This document shows, in pieces, positions 43,598 to 54,171 of a stretch of DNA of 60,329 nt. Position numbers and translations under genes: made by a program. The notes below the pieces were generated by a model. That model did no database searches. It was not told the origin of the DNA and saw nothing but the letters and a program-made list of their open reading frames with translations. The DNA is from Lentisphaerae bacterium RIFOXYC12_FULL_60_16 (GTDB lineage: Bacteria > Verrucomicrobiota > Kiritimatiellia > UBA8416 > YA12-FULL-60-10): the NCBI GenBank assembly GCA_001803315.1, contig MHBQ01000039.1, forward strand, positions 1-60,329. The letters are read 5' to 3'. How positions within the stretch are numbered: the stretch's first letter is position 1; each line of letters opens with the position of its first letter.

Positions 43598-45562
43598 ATG
43601 GCCATGAATTTCTTCGAGCACCAGGAGCGTGCCCGGCGCAAGAGTGGTTTGCTCGTCGGGTATTACTTCCTGGCGGTGGCGATGATCATCCTCCTGGTTT
43701 ACTTGGTCCTGGTCGGGCTCTGGAGCACGACCATCAAGGATGTGCCGGATGGCCGGGCCCTGTCGTTTGCCGACCTGTGGCGTGCGGATCTTTTCTTCTG
43801 GGTGGCGGGCGTGACCACGATGATTGTGGTGCTTGGGTCCTGGTATAAGATCCATCAGTTGTCCCGGGGGGGTGCGGCCGTTGCGGAATTACTGGGAGGG
43901 CGTGCCCTTAATCCGGCCTCTACCGACCCGTTGGAACGTAAGATCATGAACGTGGTGGAGGAGGTGGCCATTGCGGCCGGGACGCAGGTGCCGACCGTTT
44001 ACCTGCTCGATGGGGAGGATTCCATCAACGCCTTTGCCGCGGGATTCAATCCCGGGGATGCGGTGGTGGGCCTCACGCGCGGGGCGGCGGTCCAGTTGAC
44101 GCGGGACGAATTGCAGGGCGTGATCGCGCATGAATTCAGCCATATTTTCAACGGCGACATGCGCCTGAACATCCGGCTGATGGGGGTCTTGAACGGGATA
44201 CTGATCATCGCCATGATGGGGTACTGGGTGATGCGGTCCACCTTGCGGTCCGGGCGGACGCGGAGCCGCCGGGGCGGCAAAGGGGATATCACGCCGTTGA
44301 TCGCGCTTGGCGGGTTCCTGGTGATGGTGGTGGGATATGTCGGGGTTTTCTTCGGCAAGCTGATCAAAAGTGCCGTATCGCGTCAGCGGGAATTTTTGGC
44401 GGATGCCTCGGCGGTGCAGTTCACGCGGAACCCGGACGGGATCGGTGGGGCGCTGGCCAAGATCGGCGGTTTCAAGGGGGACTCCGCACTGGCCTCCCCC
44501 AACGCGGAGGAAGCGAGCCATTTCTTTTTCAGCAACGGGTTAAGTGCCGCCTGGTTCGGGTTGATGGCCACGCATCCGCCCCTCAAGGAGCGGATCCGGC
44601 GTATTGATCCGGGGTTGTTGGATGCCGGTGCACGAGCGAAACCCGTATCCCCGGTGGGGGGGAATGTTGAACGGGTGGCGCCCGGGGCGGCCGGTATGGC
44701 CGGACTTTCCGGATTCACGGGGACTGGTGGGGGTGCCGGCGGGGTGGTGGAGCAGGTGGGGCAACTGACGGCGGATCACCTGGCCTATGCCGGACATCTG
44801 CTGGAATCCATTCCAGGTCCGGTACGCGACCGGTTGCATGACGTATCCGGGGCGCAGGCCGTGGTGGCGATATTGCTGCTGGATCGTGAACATCCTGAGG
44901 TGCGTGAGAAGCAGATTGCGATGCTCAAGGCCCAGGCGGATACGGCCGTGTGGCGGGAGGTTGAGCAGCAACGGGAGGCCATTGAGAAACTGGGCTCGCC
45001 CTATCGCCTGGTGCTGGCGGATCTGGCCATGCCGGCGTTGCGCCGGATGGGGCGTGATGCCTTTGGCCGGTTTTCCGCCTGGATGGCGGCCCTGGTGGCG
45101 GCGGACAACCTGGTGGACCTGTTCGAATATGCCCTGCAGCGGATGGTGCGACGGCACGTCAGCCGTGAGTTGGGGTTGGAAAAACCGCCGGCCTTGTCGG
45201 CTTCCGGGATCCAGGCGTATGCAGATTCCGTTACTTCCCTGTTGTCCTGCCTGGCGGTCTGGGGCCATCGTGACGATGCCCGTGCCCGCACGGCCTACCA
45301 GCGGGGGGCGGATCAATTGCCGCTGGAAGCCCGACGGGCGGCCATGATGGAACGTTCCGGATGCGGGCTGGATGCCCTTGATGCGGCCCTTGGGCAACTT
45401 GAACGCGCTTCATCCAGGGTCAAGCAGGCGGTGCTGGCCGCCTGTGCAACCGTGGTGATCTCGGATCAGGACGTGACAACGGAAGAAGCGGAGATGTTGC
45501 GCGCCGTGGCCGATGCCCTGGATTGCCCGCTCCCGCCGTTGATGGTGAAGCCGGTGGCCTGA
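43598..45562 (+). CDS. HtpX-like M48 metalloprotease with long C-terminal extension
   Basis: This 654-residue membrane protease has two N-terminal helices (about 20-42 and 68-85). The zinc motif is HEFSH (H178-E179...H182), the third ligand region is SRQREFLADASAVQ, and two more helices lie between. This core ends near residue 340. The remaining 300 residues are soluble and end with CATVVISDQDVTTEEAEMLR, resembling the TerB-like tellurite-resistance helical fold. It is coupled to lemA. Its likely role is quality control of membrane proteins. Typical HtpX is about 290 residues, so the extension is the odd part. Confidence 0.88.
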   Translation: MAMNFFEHQERARRKSGLLVGYYFLAVAMIILLVYLVLVGLWSTTIKDVPDGRALSFADLWRADLFFWVAGVTTMIVVLGSWYKIHQLSRGGAAVAELLGGRALNPASTDPLERKIMNVVEEVAIAAGTQVPTVYLLDGEDSINAFAAGFNPGDAVVGLTRGAAVQLTRDELQGVIAHEFSHIFNGDMRLNIRLMGVLNGILIIAMMGYWVMRSTLRSGRTRSRRGGKGDITPLIALGGFLVMVVGYVGVFFGKLIKSAVSRQREFLADASAVQFTRNPDGIGGALAKIGGFKGDSALASPNAEEASHFFFSNGLSAAWFGLMATHPPLKERIRRIDPGLLDAGARAKPVSPVGGNVERVAPGAAGMAGLSGFTGTGGGAGGVVEQVGQLTADHLAYAGHLLESIPGPVRDRLHDVSGAQAVVAILLLDREHPEVREKQIAMLKAQADTAVWREVEQQREAIEKLGSPYRLVLADLAMPALRRMGRDAFGRFSAWMAALVAADNLVDLFEYALQRMVRRHVSRELGLEKPPALSASGIQAYADSVTSLLSCLAVWGHRDDARARTAYQRGADQLPLEARRAAMMERSGCGLDALDAALGQLERASSRVKQAVLAACATVVISDQDVTTEEAEMLRAVADALDCPLPPLMVKPVA

Positions 45563-45712
45563 CCCATGGGCGGGGTGCCGGCAGGCGCCCGCTTCCGGCG
45601 TTGGGGTGGTATAAAATTGAAATCGAGTGGGGCTTGAAATAGGTCGGTTGGTTTGCGAAGATTCCGGCTTCGTTCCGGCGGAATTCGTCGGGACGGGAAG
45701 GAGTGCTGTGAC

Positions 45713-46819
45713 GTGACACGAACTGCATTGCCACATTTGGAGGAATCTTTGCGACGGGGACTGGACCTGTTGCAGGAGAAATTGCTGGAGATGGCGACGC
45801 GCGCCGAACAGGCGCATTGGGATGCACTCGATGCCCTCAAGCGGATGGATCGCCAGGCGGCGTATCTCGTGATTTTCCGGGACCAGCACATTGACCGGCT
45901 GGAGACGGAGTTGGACCGCCTGTGCATCGAGTTTTTGGTCCGGCAGCAGCCGGCCGGCCGTCATTTGCGGTTCGTGTTTTCGGTGGTCAAGATCACCAAG
46001 GAACTTGAACGCGTGGGCGATTATGCCGAAAGCGTGGCCCGGCAGGTGTTGAACCTGGCGGTGGCCCCGGCGCCGGAACTGGTTGCCCGCCTTGAACAGC
46101 TTGCGGGTATTTCCCTGCCCATGTTCAAGCAGGCGGTGCAGGCTTTCCTGGAAAGCGACCCCAGCCTTGCCCGTTCGCTGATTCACGAGGAAATCCGGGC
46201 GGACCGGGTACGCCGGGACTTCGATTGTGAAGTGACCGCGTTATGCCGGATTCAGAAAGTGCCAACCGATGCATATGCCCCGTTGCTGACGGTAGCCCGG
46301 CGCCTTGAGCGGGTGTCGGATCAGGCCCGGAACATCTGCGAAGAGACCTTGTATGCTTCGGTTGGGGAATATGTGAAACATCAGGATAGCGGGGTTTTTA
46401 ACGTGCTGTTTGTCGATGACGACACGGCGACCCGCGCCGCCTTGGCGGAACGGATAGCCGGGAAGCTCCAGATCCCTGGATTCACGTTTCATGGGGTGGG
46501 CGTACAGACCGCTCCGCTGGATGTTGCCGTTGCAACCTTTATGCGTGACAAGGGGCTTGATGTCCAGGGGTATCGGGGGCAAACCATGAGTTCCCTTGAT
46601 GCAACGGTCGATCCGCACGTCGTGGTGGTTCTGTCTTCCGGTGTCAAAGATGTCGTGGACCAGCAATTTCGCCGGAGCCTGATCATTGAGTGGCGGATAC
46701 CGCCAGTTGCGGGACAGGTGCCGGCGTGCGAGGAAGCCTGTCGGATTATCGAAGGGCATGTACGGGATCTTGTGGCGGCCATACAGGGAAGTCGAAAGGA
46801 GACGATCAGTGACGTTTAG
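45713..46819 (+). CDS. phoU: PhoU fused to an inactive ArsC/LMW-phosphatase-like domain
   Basis: This 368-residue protein starts at GTG 45713 after gggaaggag; a TTG at 45653 is less likely. Residues 1-215 form two PhoU helical repeats (KITKELERVGDYAESVARQ and LTVARRLERVSDQARNICEE). From residue 228 it reads VFNVLFVDDDTATRAALAER, and GLDVQGYRGQ follows. This has the layout of ArsC/LMW tyrosine phosphatase (VLFVCxxNxxRSxMAE, GIDISGQRS), but the catalytic Cys is Asp235 while Arg241 is kept. It probably regulates the Pst transporter and may sense phosphate or arsenate without cleaving. A -10-like tataaaat lies at 45610-45617. It overlaps pstS. Confidence 0.8.
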   Translation: MTRTALPHLEESLRRGLDLLQEKLLEMATRAEQAHWDALDALKRMDRQAAYLVIFRDQHIDRLETELDRLCIEFLVRQQPAGRHLRFVFSVVKITKELERVGDYAESVARQVLNLAVAPAPELVARLEQLAGISLPMFKQAVQAFLESDPSLARSLIHEEIRADRVRRDFDCEVTALCRIQKVPTDAYAPLLTVARRLERVSDQARNICEETLYASVGEYVKHQDSGVFNVLFVDDDTATRAALAERIAGKLQIPGFTFHGVGVQTAPLDVAVATFMRDKGLDVQGYRGQTMSSLDATVDPHVVVVLSSGVKDVVDQQFRRSLIIEWRIPPVAGQVPACEEACRIIEGHVRDLVAAIQGSRKETISDV

Positions 46820-47777
46820 ACAAGCAGGACAGCCGGGATGGGTTGCGGGGCACGTGGTGGTGAGCATGCTGGTGGCGTTGGGGCTTTTCGTTCCAGGCTG
46901 TCGGCGGGGGTCGTCCGATGGCGTGGGCAATCCGACCGATAATGCCGATGCGCGAACCGTGCAGAATGCAGGCTCCGACACGATGGTGAATGTCGCCCAA
47001 GCCTGGGCGGAACGGTATGCCGAAGTCAACAAGGAGGTGTCGATCGAGGTGTCGGGTGGTGGATCGGGAACTGGTATTGCCGGATTGATCAATGGGACGG
47101 TTGATATCGCCAACTGTAGCCGGACCATGTCCGATGATGAGCGGCAACGGATTCAGCAGGTCTACGGAGCGGAACCCACCGAATATGTGGTGGGATATGA
47201 TGCGATGGAGATTTTTGTTCATCCCGACAATCCGATCGAGGAGATAACGATTCAACAGCTTGCCGAGATTTTCGGGGAAAATGGCAAAGTGACCAAGTGG
47301 TCCGATATGGGGGTTGCCCTGACAGGTAATTCCAAGGCAGACGATCCGATTGTTGTGGTCAGTCGACAGTCCAATTCCGGGACGTATTTCTATTTCCGGG
47401 AACATGTGCTGGGTAAAGGGCGTGATTTCAGGCTTGGCACGCTGGACATGCATGGATCCAAGGATGTAGTGGAACTGGTGGCCCGGACGCCCAATGCCAT
47501 CGGATACAGCGGCATGGGGTATGCAACCCCGCAGGTCAAGGGGTTGCGGATCCGCAAGGATGCGGACAGTCCCGGGGTGGCTCCCAGCGTGACAACCACG
47601 CTGGATGGAACCTATCCGATTGCCCGTCCGCTGCTCATGTATGTACGGGGCAAGGCATCGGATCCGGTGCAACATTACCTGGATTGGATTCGTTCACCGG
47701 TTGGCCAGGAGGTGCTCGCGGCGAGTGGTTATGTGCCCCTGCAGCAGGCCATCACCCCGGAGAAGGGCAAGGATTGA
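46809..47777 (+). CDS. pstS: Phosphate-binding lipoprotein PstS
   Basis: This 322-residue lipoprotein starts at GTG 46809, overlapping phoU by 11 bases and following aaggaga. The lipobox is FVPGC. NAGSDTMVNVAQAWAERY, VSGGGSGTGIAGLINGTVDI, VSRQSNSGTYFYF and IGYSGMGYATPQVK form the phosphate-binding cleft. It delivers phosphate to PstC/PstA. The order phoU-pstS-pstC-pstA-pstB-pstB places the regulator first rather than last as in E. coli. Confidence 0.93.
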   Translation: MTFRQAGQPGWVAGHVVVSMLVALGLFVPGCRRGSSDGVGNPTDNADARTVQNAGSDTMVNVAQAWAERYAEVNKEVSIEVSGGGSGTGIAGLINGTVDIANCSRTMSDDERQRIQQVYGAEPTEYVVGYDAMEIFVHPDNPIEEITIQQLAEIFGENGKVTKWSDMGVALTGNSKADDPIVVVSRQSNSGTYFYFREHVLGKGRDFRLGTLDMHGSKDVVELVARTPNAIGYSGMGYATPQVKGLRIRKDADSPGVAPSVTTTLDGTYPIARPLLMYVRGKASDPVQHYLDWIRSPVGQEVLAASGYVPLQQAITPEKGKD

Positions 47778-48670
47778 TGCGGCGGTTTCTGAATCGCTGG
47801 ATGGAGCACGGCATTGAGACGCTGATCCGGTTATGCGGGATCAGCGCCGTGCTGTTTGTGTTCGGGATTTTCTATTTCGTGTTCCGGGAAGGGGCCGGAT
47901 ACCTCTTTAACGGGCTCAATCTGAAGGAATTCTTCTTCAGCATCGCGTGGCATCCCACGTCGGTAACCCATGTCCGGTATGGTATTCTCGCCTTGCTGGC
48001 CGGTACGTTCAGCGTCACGGTGCTGGCCATGGTCTTGGCGGTTCCGTTTGGACTGGGGGCGGCGATCTTTATCAGTGAGTTCTGTAATCCCCGGGTGCGG
48101 GAGCTGCTCAAGATTGTCATTGAATTGCTGGCGGCGATTCCGTCCGTGGTCTGGGGTTTCATCGGGTTGACCATCATGAATTCGCTGATCATCCGCTGGT
48201 TCAATACCCCGATCGGGTTGACCCTGCTCAATGGCGGGTTGATCCTGGCGCTGATGAGCGTTCCGATCATTGTCTCCATCGGGGAGGATGCGCTCAAGGC
48301 GGTTCCGGATTCCTACCGTGAGGCGGCATTGGCCATGGGAGCTACCCGGTGGCAGCTGGTGTACCGGGTGCTTTTCCCGGCCGCCCGGAACGGCCTGCTG
48401 GCGGCTGTTCTGCTGGGGGTCGGACGGGCGGTGGGTGAGACCATGGCCGTCTTGATGGCGACGGGCCATTCCGTTCGTATCCCGACCAGTCTGCTGGACC
48501 CCGTCCGGACCTTGACGGCCACGATTGCGGCGGAGCTGGGGGAGGCGCCGGTCCGGTCCGACCATTACCAGGTTCTGTTCATCATTGGCATTGTGCTTTT
48601 CACGATTACCTTTTGTGTCAACCTTACCGCGGACCTGATGGTGCGCGGGATTCGTAAACGGCAGGCGTAA
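47777..48670 (+). CDS. pstC: Phosphate ABC transporter permease PstC
   Basis: This 297-residue permease has six predicted helices and the inner-membrane ABC coupling loop REAALAMGATRWQLVYRVLF. VSIGEDALKAVPDSYREA and VGRAVGETMAVLMATGH are hallmarks of PstC. ATG 47777 overlaps the pstS stop by one base. It forms the channel with PstA. Confidence 0.93.
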   Translation: MRRFLNRWMEHGIETLIRLCGISAVLFVFGIFYFVFREGAGYLFNGLNLKEFFFSIAWHPTSVTHVRYGILALLAGTFSVTVLAMVLAVPFGLGAAIFISEFCNPRVRELLKIVIELLAAIPSVVWGFIGLTIMNSLIIRWFNTPIGLTLLNGGLILALMSVPIIVSIGEDALKAVPDSYREAALAMGATRWQLVYRVLFPAARNGLLAAVLLGVGRAVGETMAVLMATGHSVRIPTSLLDPVRTLTATIAAELGEAPVRSDHYQVLFIIGIVLFTITFCVNLTADLMVRGIRKRQA

Positions 48671-48681
48671 GGAATATCCGC

Positions 48682-49566
48682 GTGTTTGAAATCACGGCAC
48701 ATGTCCGGAAGAAGCAGCGGGTTGAGCAGGGGGTCAAATTCCTGTTCCTGGGTATGACCCTCCTGATGATTCTGCCCTTGCTGCTGATTGTGGGGCATCT
48801 GGTGTATAAGGCTTGGCCGGTCCTCTCGATGGATTTTCTGTTAACCAATCCCATTCGGGGGATGCGGGCCGGGGGGATCTGGGCTCCCCTGCTGGGGACC
48901 CTCTACCTCGTGATTATCTCACTTGCGGTTTCGGCCCCGGTCGGTGTCATGGCTGCCATCTACCTGAATGAATATGCGCAGGATAACGGGTTCACCCGGG
49001 TGGTGAACCTGGCGGTGGTGAATCTGGCCGGAGTCCCCAGTATTGTGCATGCCCTGTTCGGGTTGGGGGCGTTTGTCTTGTTTGCGGGCATGGGGCGGTC
49101 CATTCTGGCGGCAGCACTGACGCTGGCCGTGATGACCCTGCCCGTGATCATTGCCAGCACGAAGGAAGCCTTATCCGCGGTTCCCCGTTCGTTCCGGGAA
49201 GCCTGCTGGAACGTGGGGGCTTCCCGCTGGCAGACCATCCGGCACATCGTGCTGCCGAATTCCATCAGTGGAATCCTGACCGGGGTGATCCTCCAGGTTT
49301 CCCGGGCAGCCGGCGAGACGGCACCGGTCATGTTTACGGGGGCGGTCTTCTACAAGGCAATCAAGGAGGGAGACCTGTTTGCCTATGGGCTGATGGACCA
49401 ATGCATGGCCTTGTCCATGCACCTGTTTACGATAGCGACCCAGGTGCCGGGGGTTCCGGAAAGCCTTCCGTATGCCACCGCCGTGGTGTTGCTGGGGGTG
49501 GTGTTGACCGTTAATGCAACCGCTATTGGCCTGCGTGTATGGCTTCGATCGAGGAAGAAATGGTGA
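48682..49566 (+). CDS. pstA: Phosphate ABC transporter permease PstA
   Basis: This 294-residue permease starts at GTG 48682. The coupling loop FREACWNVGASRWQTIRHIV, PVIIASTKEALSAVPRSF and AAGETAPVMFTGAVF identify PstA. The long N-terminal helix is followed by WPVLSMDFLLTNP. It overlaps the first pstB by 7 bases. Confidence 0.93.
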   Translation: MFEITAHVRKKQRVEQGVKFLFLGMTLLMILPLLLIVGHLVYKAWPVLSMDFLLTNPIRGMRAGGIWAPLLGTLYLVIISLAVSAPVGVMAAIYLNEYAQDNGFTRVVNLAVVNLAGVPSIVHALFGLGAFVLFAGMGRSILAAALTLAVMTLPVIIASTKEALSAVPRSFREACWNVGASRWQTIRHIVLPNSISGILTGVILQVSRAAGETAPVMFTGAVFYKAIKEGDLFAYGLMDQCMALSMHLFTIATQVPGVPESLPYATAVVLLGVVLTVNATAIGLRVWLRSRKKW

Positions 49567-50320
49567 CTGCAATTCCACGGGTTGATATCCGCAATCTCCG
49601 GATCCGCTATGGATCCAAGGAGATCCTGCATGGTGTCTCGCTGGACGTCCGGTCCAACGAGATCCTGGGAATTATTGGTCCCGCGCATTCCGGCAAGAGC
49701 AGTCTGCTCCGGGTCATCAACCGGACGCTGGAGTTTATCCCGGAAGCCCGGTACGAGGGGACGGTCTGCATTGACGGGGAGGATATCCGGTCAATGTCCG
49801 ATGTGTATGCCCTTCGCCGGCGGGTGGGCATGGTTTCTCCGCTTCCCGTCGGGTTGCCCATGACGATATTTGATAACGTGGCGTTTGCGCCCCGCATGGC
49901 GGGTGTCCGGGACAGGCATCAGCTGGGGGAGACGGTCGAGGAATGTCTGCGGCAGGCTGCGCTCTGGGACGAGGTCAAGGACCGGCTCCACATGCTGGGA
50001 ACCAAACTGTCCGGCGGCCAGCAACAGCGCTTGACGATTGCGCGCGCCCTGTCCCACAAGCCGGATGTCCTCTGCCTGGATGAGTTTTCCATTGCGATTG
50101 ATCCGGTGACCACCATGCGAATTGAGGATGTCCTCAAGTCGTTGAAGGCGAAGATGTCCATCATTTTGGTGACCAACCTGGTCCAGCAGTCCAGGCGGTT
50201 GGCGGACCGGACGGCATTTTTTTATAACGGGGAACTGGTGGAACTGGATCAGACCGAAGTCCTGTTCTCGGATTCACCGGCGAGCCGAAAGACGTATGAA
50301 TACATCAATGGGCTTTTTGG

Positions 50321-50324
<4 letters not shown>
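49560..50324 (+). CDS. pstB1: PstB-type ATPase 1: intact signature, degenerate Q-loop and H-loop
   Basis: This 254-residue ABC ATPase from ATG 49560 (after gaggaag) overlaps pstA. Walker A is GPAHSGKSS (40-48), still GxxxxGKS. The Q-loop, normally MVFQKP, reads MVSPLP with Pro94 in place of Gln. The signature is a perfect LSGGQ (150-154). Walker B is LDE (173-175). The switch His of VTHN is Asn206 (LVTNLVQQ). So it can offer a signature face but its own catalytic site looks impaired. ATG 49539 is an alternative start. It overlaps pstB2 by four bases, which supports co-assembly. Confidence 0.9.
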
Positions 50325-51097
<773 letters not shown>

Positions 51098-51128
51098 CGC
51101 CGATGCGTGGGTCGGGAGGGGTAGAACC

Positions 51129-53009
51129 ATGACCGTGCTGGCAATCATCCTGCTATCGGCGCTGATCCTGGGGTTTGGTGGGTGGGGATATTCACGTCTG
51201 TTGGGACGATGGTGGGGGGAGGTGGCGGACCGGGTTACGCCGGCCGTCAGCCGGAATGACGGGCGGGATTTTGTTCCGACCCCCACGGGGGTGGTGTTTG
51301 CGCATCATTTTGCGTCGATTGCCGGGGCGGGACCCATCATTGGCCCGGTGATCGCCCTCTGTTACGGCTGGTTGCCGGCCCTGATCTGGATCCTGGTGGG
51401 CGGTTTGCTGGTTGGCGCCGTGCATGATTACCTGGCCACCTTCATGGCGGTCCGGGCCGGCGGTTGTTCGGTTGCCACGGTGGCCCGGCAGCTGCTGGGA
51501 CGAGGGCCATTCGTGGCGCTGGTGTTGTTCCTTGTGCTGACGTTGGCGCTGGTATGCGCGACATTTCTTAATTTATCCGCCCAGGCGTTGGTCAGTATGT
51601 TGCCGTTTGACCGCATCGGGTTGACGCCGGAGCAGACCTGGTTCCGGGTGATCGACCTGGCGGGTGTCCCCCACGTGGTGATCGGCGGGATTGCCTCGAC
51701 CAGCGTGATCGTAATCACCATCCTGGCGCCGCTGGTCGGATGGCTGTACATACGCCGGCAGGTAGCCGTCTGGAAATGCTCGTTGCTGGCGCTGGCCATT
51801 TGTGCCGTCAGCATCAGCATCGGGTTTCGATGGCCGGTGGTATTCACCCCGACGGTCTGGAAATGGTGCCTGGCCGGGTATGTCCTGGTGGCGGCGGGAT
51901 TGCCGGTGTGGATGTTCCTGCAAAGCCGGGATTTCATCAATGTGCACATCCTGTATGTCGGGTTGACGGCACTGGTCGTTACCCTGGTGGTGGCGTCCCT
52001 GCGGGGGGGAGCCGCTGTCGCGGGTATACCGGTGATGGATCTGGAGTCCGGCCGGCAGGCCATCGGTCCCTGGTGGCCGATGTTGTTCATCACGATAGCC
52101 TGTGGTGCGGTCAGCGGGTTTCACAGCCTGTGTGCGGGTGGGACCACCTGTAAGCAAATCCAGAACGAATCGGCGATACGGCGTGTGGGATATGGCGGCA
52201 TGCTGTTGGAAAGCTTCCTGGCGGTGTGTGTGGTGGCGGTCCTGCTGGTGGGACTGGACCGGGCGCATTATCTGGCGGATGTGCATCCGGCGCTGATCCC
52301 GGGTGCAATCGGGAAATCCAATCCCATTCTGGGATTTGCCGCTGCGGTCGGGCAGGCGGTTCATCGGGCATTTGGCATACCCGTGGCGGCTGGCGCCGTG
52401 GGCGGCATGATCCTGTTGGAAGGGTTTCTGGTCACTACGCTGGATACGGCCGTACGATTGATGCGGTATCTGCTGGAAGAAGTCTGGAAGGCGTTGTTCG
52501 GCCTGCCGGAAGATGGCTGTTTAAGGGCCGGTTCCGAAATGTCCGGTTCAGACGGGTTGCCGGCCGGGATGGTGGCGACGGTGGGAGGGCACCTGCCGGC
52601 CGGTAGTCTGCCCGCCCGCATACTGGGCCACTACTGGGTCAATTCCGCCTTGGCGGTTGGCCTGACCCTGTGGTTTGCGTTTTCCGGCGGCATCCTGGCC
52701 CTGTGGGCGATCTTTGCGACCGCCAACCAGTTGCTGGCGGCCTTCGTGCTGGGATTGGGCACCCTGTGGCTGATCCGGCAGGGCCGGCGTGCGTGGTACG
52801 TACTGGTTCCGGCGGTATTCATGCTGGCCACCACGGTTGCCAGCCTGGTGATGCTGTTCACGAAGTTCAGGCTTGATGCGAATCGGACCTTGTTGTCGGC
52901 TACCGTGGTGTTGATGGCCCTGACCCTCTATCTGGTGGTGTCGGGTGTCATGGTGTATGGCAGGGGAAAGAAAAGAGAGGATGAAGGTCATGAAGCGAAA
53001 GCCGTTTAA
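51129..53009 (+). CDS. cstA: CstA-family carbon-starvation membrane transporter
   Basis: This 626-residue polytopic protein starts at ATG 51129 after gggagggg. GRDFVPTPTGVVFAHHFASI followed by AGAGPIIGPV is the CstA signature. SGFHSLCAGGTTCKQI and FVTTLDTAVRL-like segments (LVTTLDTAVRLMRYLLEE) are also conserved. CstA proteins take up pyruvate or peptides. It follows the pst genes by 31 bases and may be read from the same promoter, which is unusual. The end overlaps the xylose isomerase-like gene by 29 bases. Confidence 0.92.
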   Translation: MTVLAIILLSALILGFGGWGYSRLLGRWWGEVADRVTPAVSRNDGRDFVPTPTGVVFAHHFASIAGAGPIIGPVIALCYGWLPALIWILVGGLLVGAVHDYLATFMAVRAGGCSVATVARQLLGRGPFVALVLFLVLTLALVCATFLNLSAQALVSMLPFDRIGLTPEQTWFRVIDLAGVPHVVIGGIASTSVIVITILAPLVGWLYIRRQVAVWKCSLLALAICAVSISIGFRWPVVFTPTVWKWCLAGYVLVAAGLPVWMFLQSRDFINVHILYVGLTALVVTLVVASLRGGAAVAGIPVMDLESGRQAIGPWWPMLFITIACGAVSGFHSLCAGGTTCKQIQNESAIRRVGYGGMLLESFLAVCVVAVLLVGLDRAHYLADVHPALIPGAIGKSNPILGFAAAVGQAVHRAFGIPVAAGAVGGMILLEGFLVTTLDTAVRLMRYLLEEVWKALFGLPEDGCLRAGSEMSGSDGLPAGMVATVGGHLPAGSLPARILGHYWVNSALAVGLTLWFAFSGGILALWAIFATANQLLAAFVLGLGTLWLIRQGRRAWYVLVPAVFMLATTVASLVMLFTKFRLDANRTLLSATVVLMALTLYLVVSGVMVYGRGKKREDEGHEAKAV

Positions 53010-54138
53010 CCGGGGTCCGGTCACTGTCCGATCGATGCCTTTCTGGTGTGTGGGGAATCCCCTGGGAGATCCGTTCGGCAGCGCGGTGCTGCCGAAAATC
53101 GATTCCATCCAGGTGGCCGGGATCCTGTCGGACATGGCGGACGAGGGATGGATTGAAGCCACCAGCTTCCATGATGATGACCTGGTGCCCTGGAATCCGG
53201 ACCTGCCCGAAGATGATCTCGATCCGCGCAGTCCCGTGTATGCCACCTTGCGCCGGATCCGGACCATCCTGCGCCGGGCCGGCTTGTCGATCAATACGGC
53301 CACCTGCAGCCTGCACGGCAATCCGTTGTTCCGCCGGGGCGGTCTGACCAATCCGGATCCCGCGATCCGGAAACTGGCACGGTTGAAAGTGGAGCGGACG
53401 CTCCGGATCGGAGCGTTGCTGGGCGCCCGACACTATACGTACTGGGTGGCACGGGATGGGTTTGAAGTGCCGGTCTCGGTGGACTGGAAGCACGTTTACG
53501 GATGGCTGGCGGAAGGCCTGGATCATGTGGTGGACTATATCCGAGCCAAGCGGTTCCGCAATTACCGCGGCGCCACGATCGAGCCCAAGCCGAACGAACC
53601 GCGTGGGCACATGTTCCTGCCCACGGCCGGGCATGCCGCGGGGTTCATTTGCGGGCGGCTGAAGCATCCGGATTTCTGGGGGGTCAATCCGGAACTGCTC
53701 CAGCATGAGAGCATGGCCCTGTTGAACGGTGTCCATACGCTCGGTTACCTGGTCAGCCTCAAGAAGTTGTTCTTCCTGCATTTTGGGAGCCAGATCAAGG
53801 CGCAGTTCGACAATGACTTCCCGCCGCTGGTGGGGCCGGAAGGCCTCAAGGAAACCGTGCAATTGTTCTGGGTGCTGGAAGCCATGGGATGGAAAGGCGT
53901 GGTGGAATACGATTGCCACATGCTGCGCACGGAGGCGGACCCGGCGCGTTCGATCGAGTGCCGCAAGGCGTTTGTCCGGAATTGCAGCCTGGCGCTGACC
54001 TTGGCGTTGGACCTGGCGAAACGGCTGGGGCAACGCCAGCCGGTGATCGGCAGTGAAACGGAACAGGATCTGGCCGCGACCCTGCGGATGACTGGTATCC
54101 GGCCGGGCGAATTGCGGGCCCGGACCGTACGCCGGTAA
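52981..54138 (+). CDS. xylA: Xylose isomerase-like sugar isomerase
   Basis: This 385-residue TIM-barrel protein has SFHDDDLVPW with the catalytic His, EPKPNEPRGHMFLPTAGHA with the metal-binding Glu, NPELLQHESMALLN, and AQFDNDFPP in place of the usual D.N. It is close in length to the short class I xylose isomerases. ATG 52990 is an alternative start. It interconverts an aldose and a ketose; the actual sugar may not be xylose, since YWVARDGFEVP replaces the common WGGREGYE. Confidence 0.8.
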   Translation: MKVMKRKPFNRGPVTVRSMPFWCVGNPLGDPFGSAVLPKIDSIQVAGILSDMADEGWIEATSFHDDDLVPWNPDLPEDDLDPRSPVYATLRRIRTILRRAGLSINTATCSLHGNPLFRRGGLTNPDPAIRKLARLKVERTLRIGALLGARHYTYWVARDGFEVPVSVDWKHVYGWLAEGLDHVVDYIRAKRFRNYRGATIEPKPNEPRGHMFLPTAGHAAGFICGRLKHPDFWGVNPELLQHESMALLNGVHTLGYLVSLKKLFFLHFGSQIKAQFDNDFPPLVGPEGLKETVQLFWVLEAMGWKGVVEYDCHMLRTEADPARSIECRKAFVRNCSLALTLALDLAKRLGQRQPVIGSETEQDLAATLRMTGIRPGELRARTVRR

Positions 54139-54171
54139 TCAGACCGGCGGTTGGGGGACGAAGGGAAGGCG

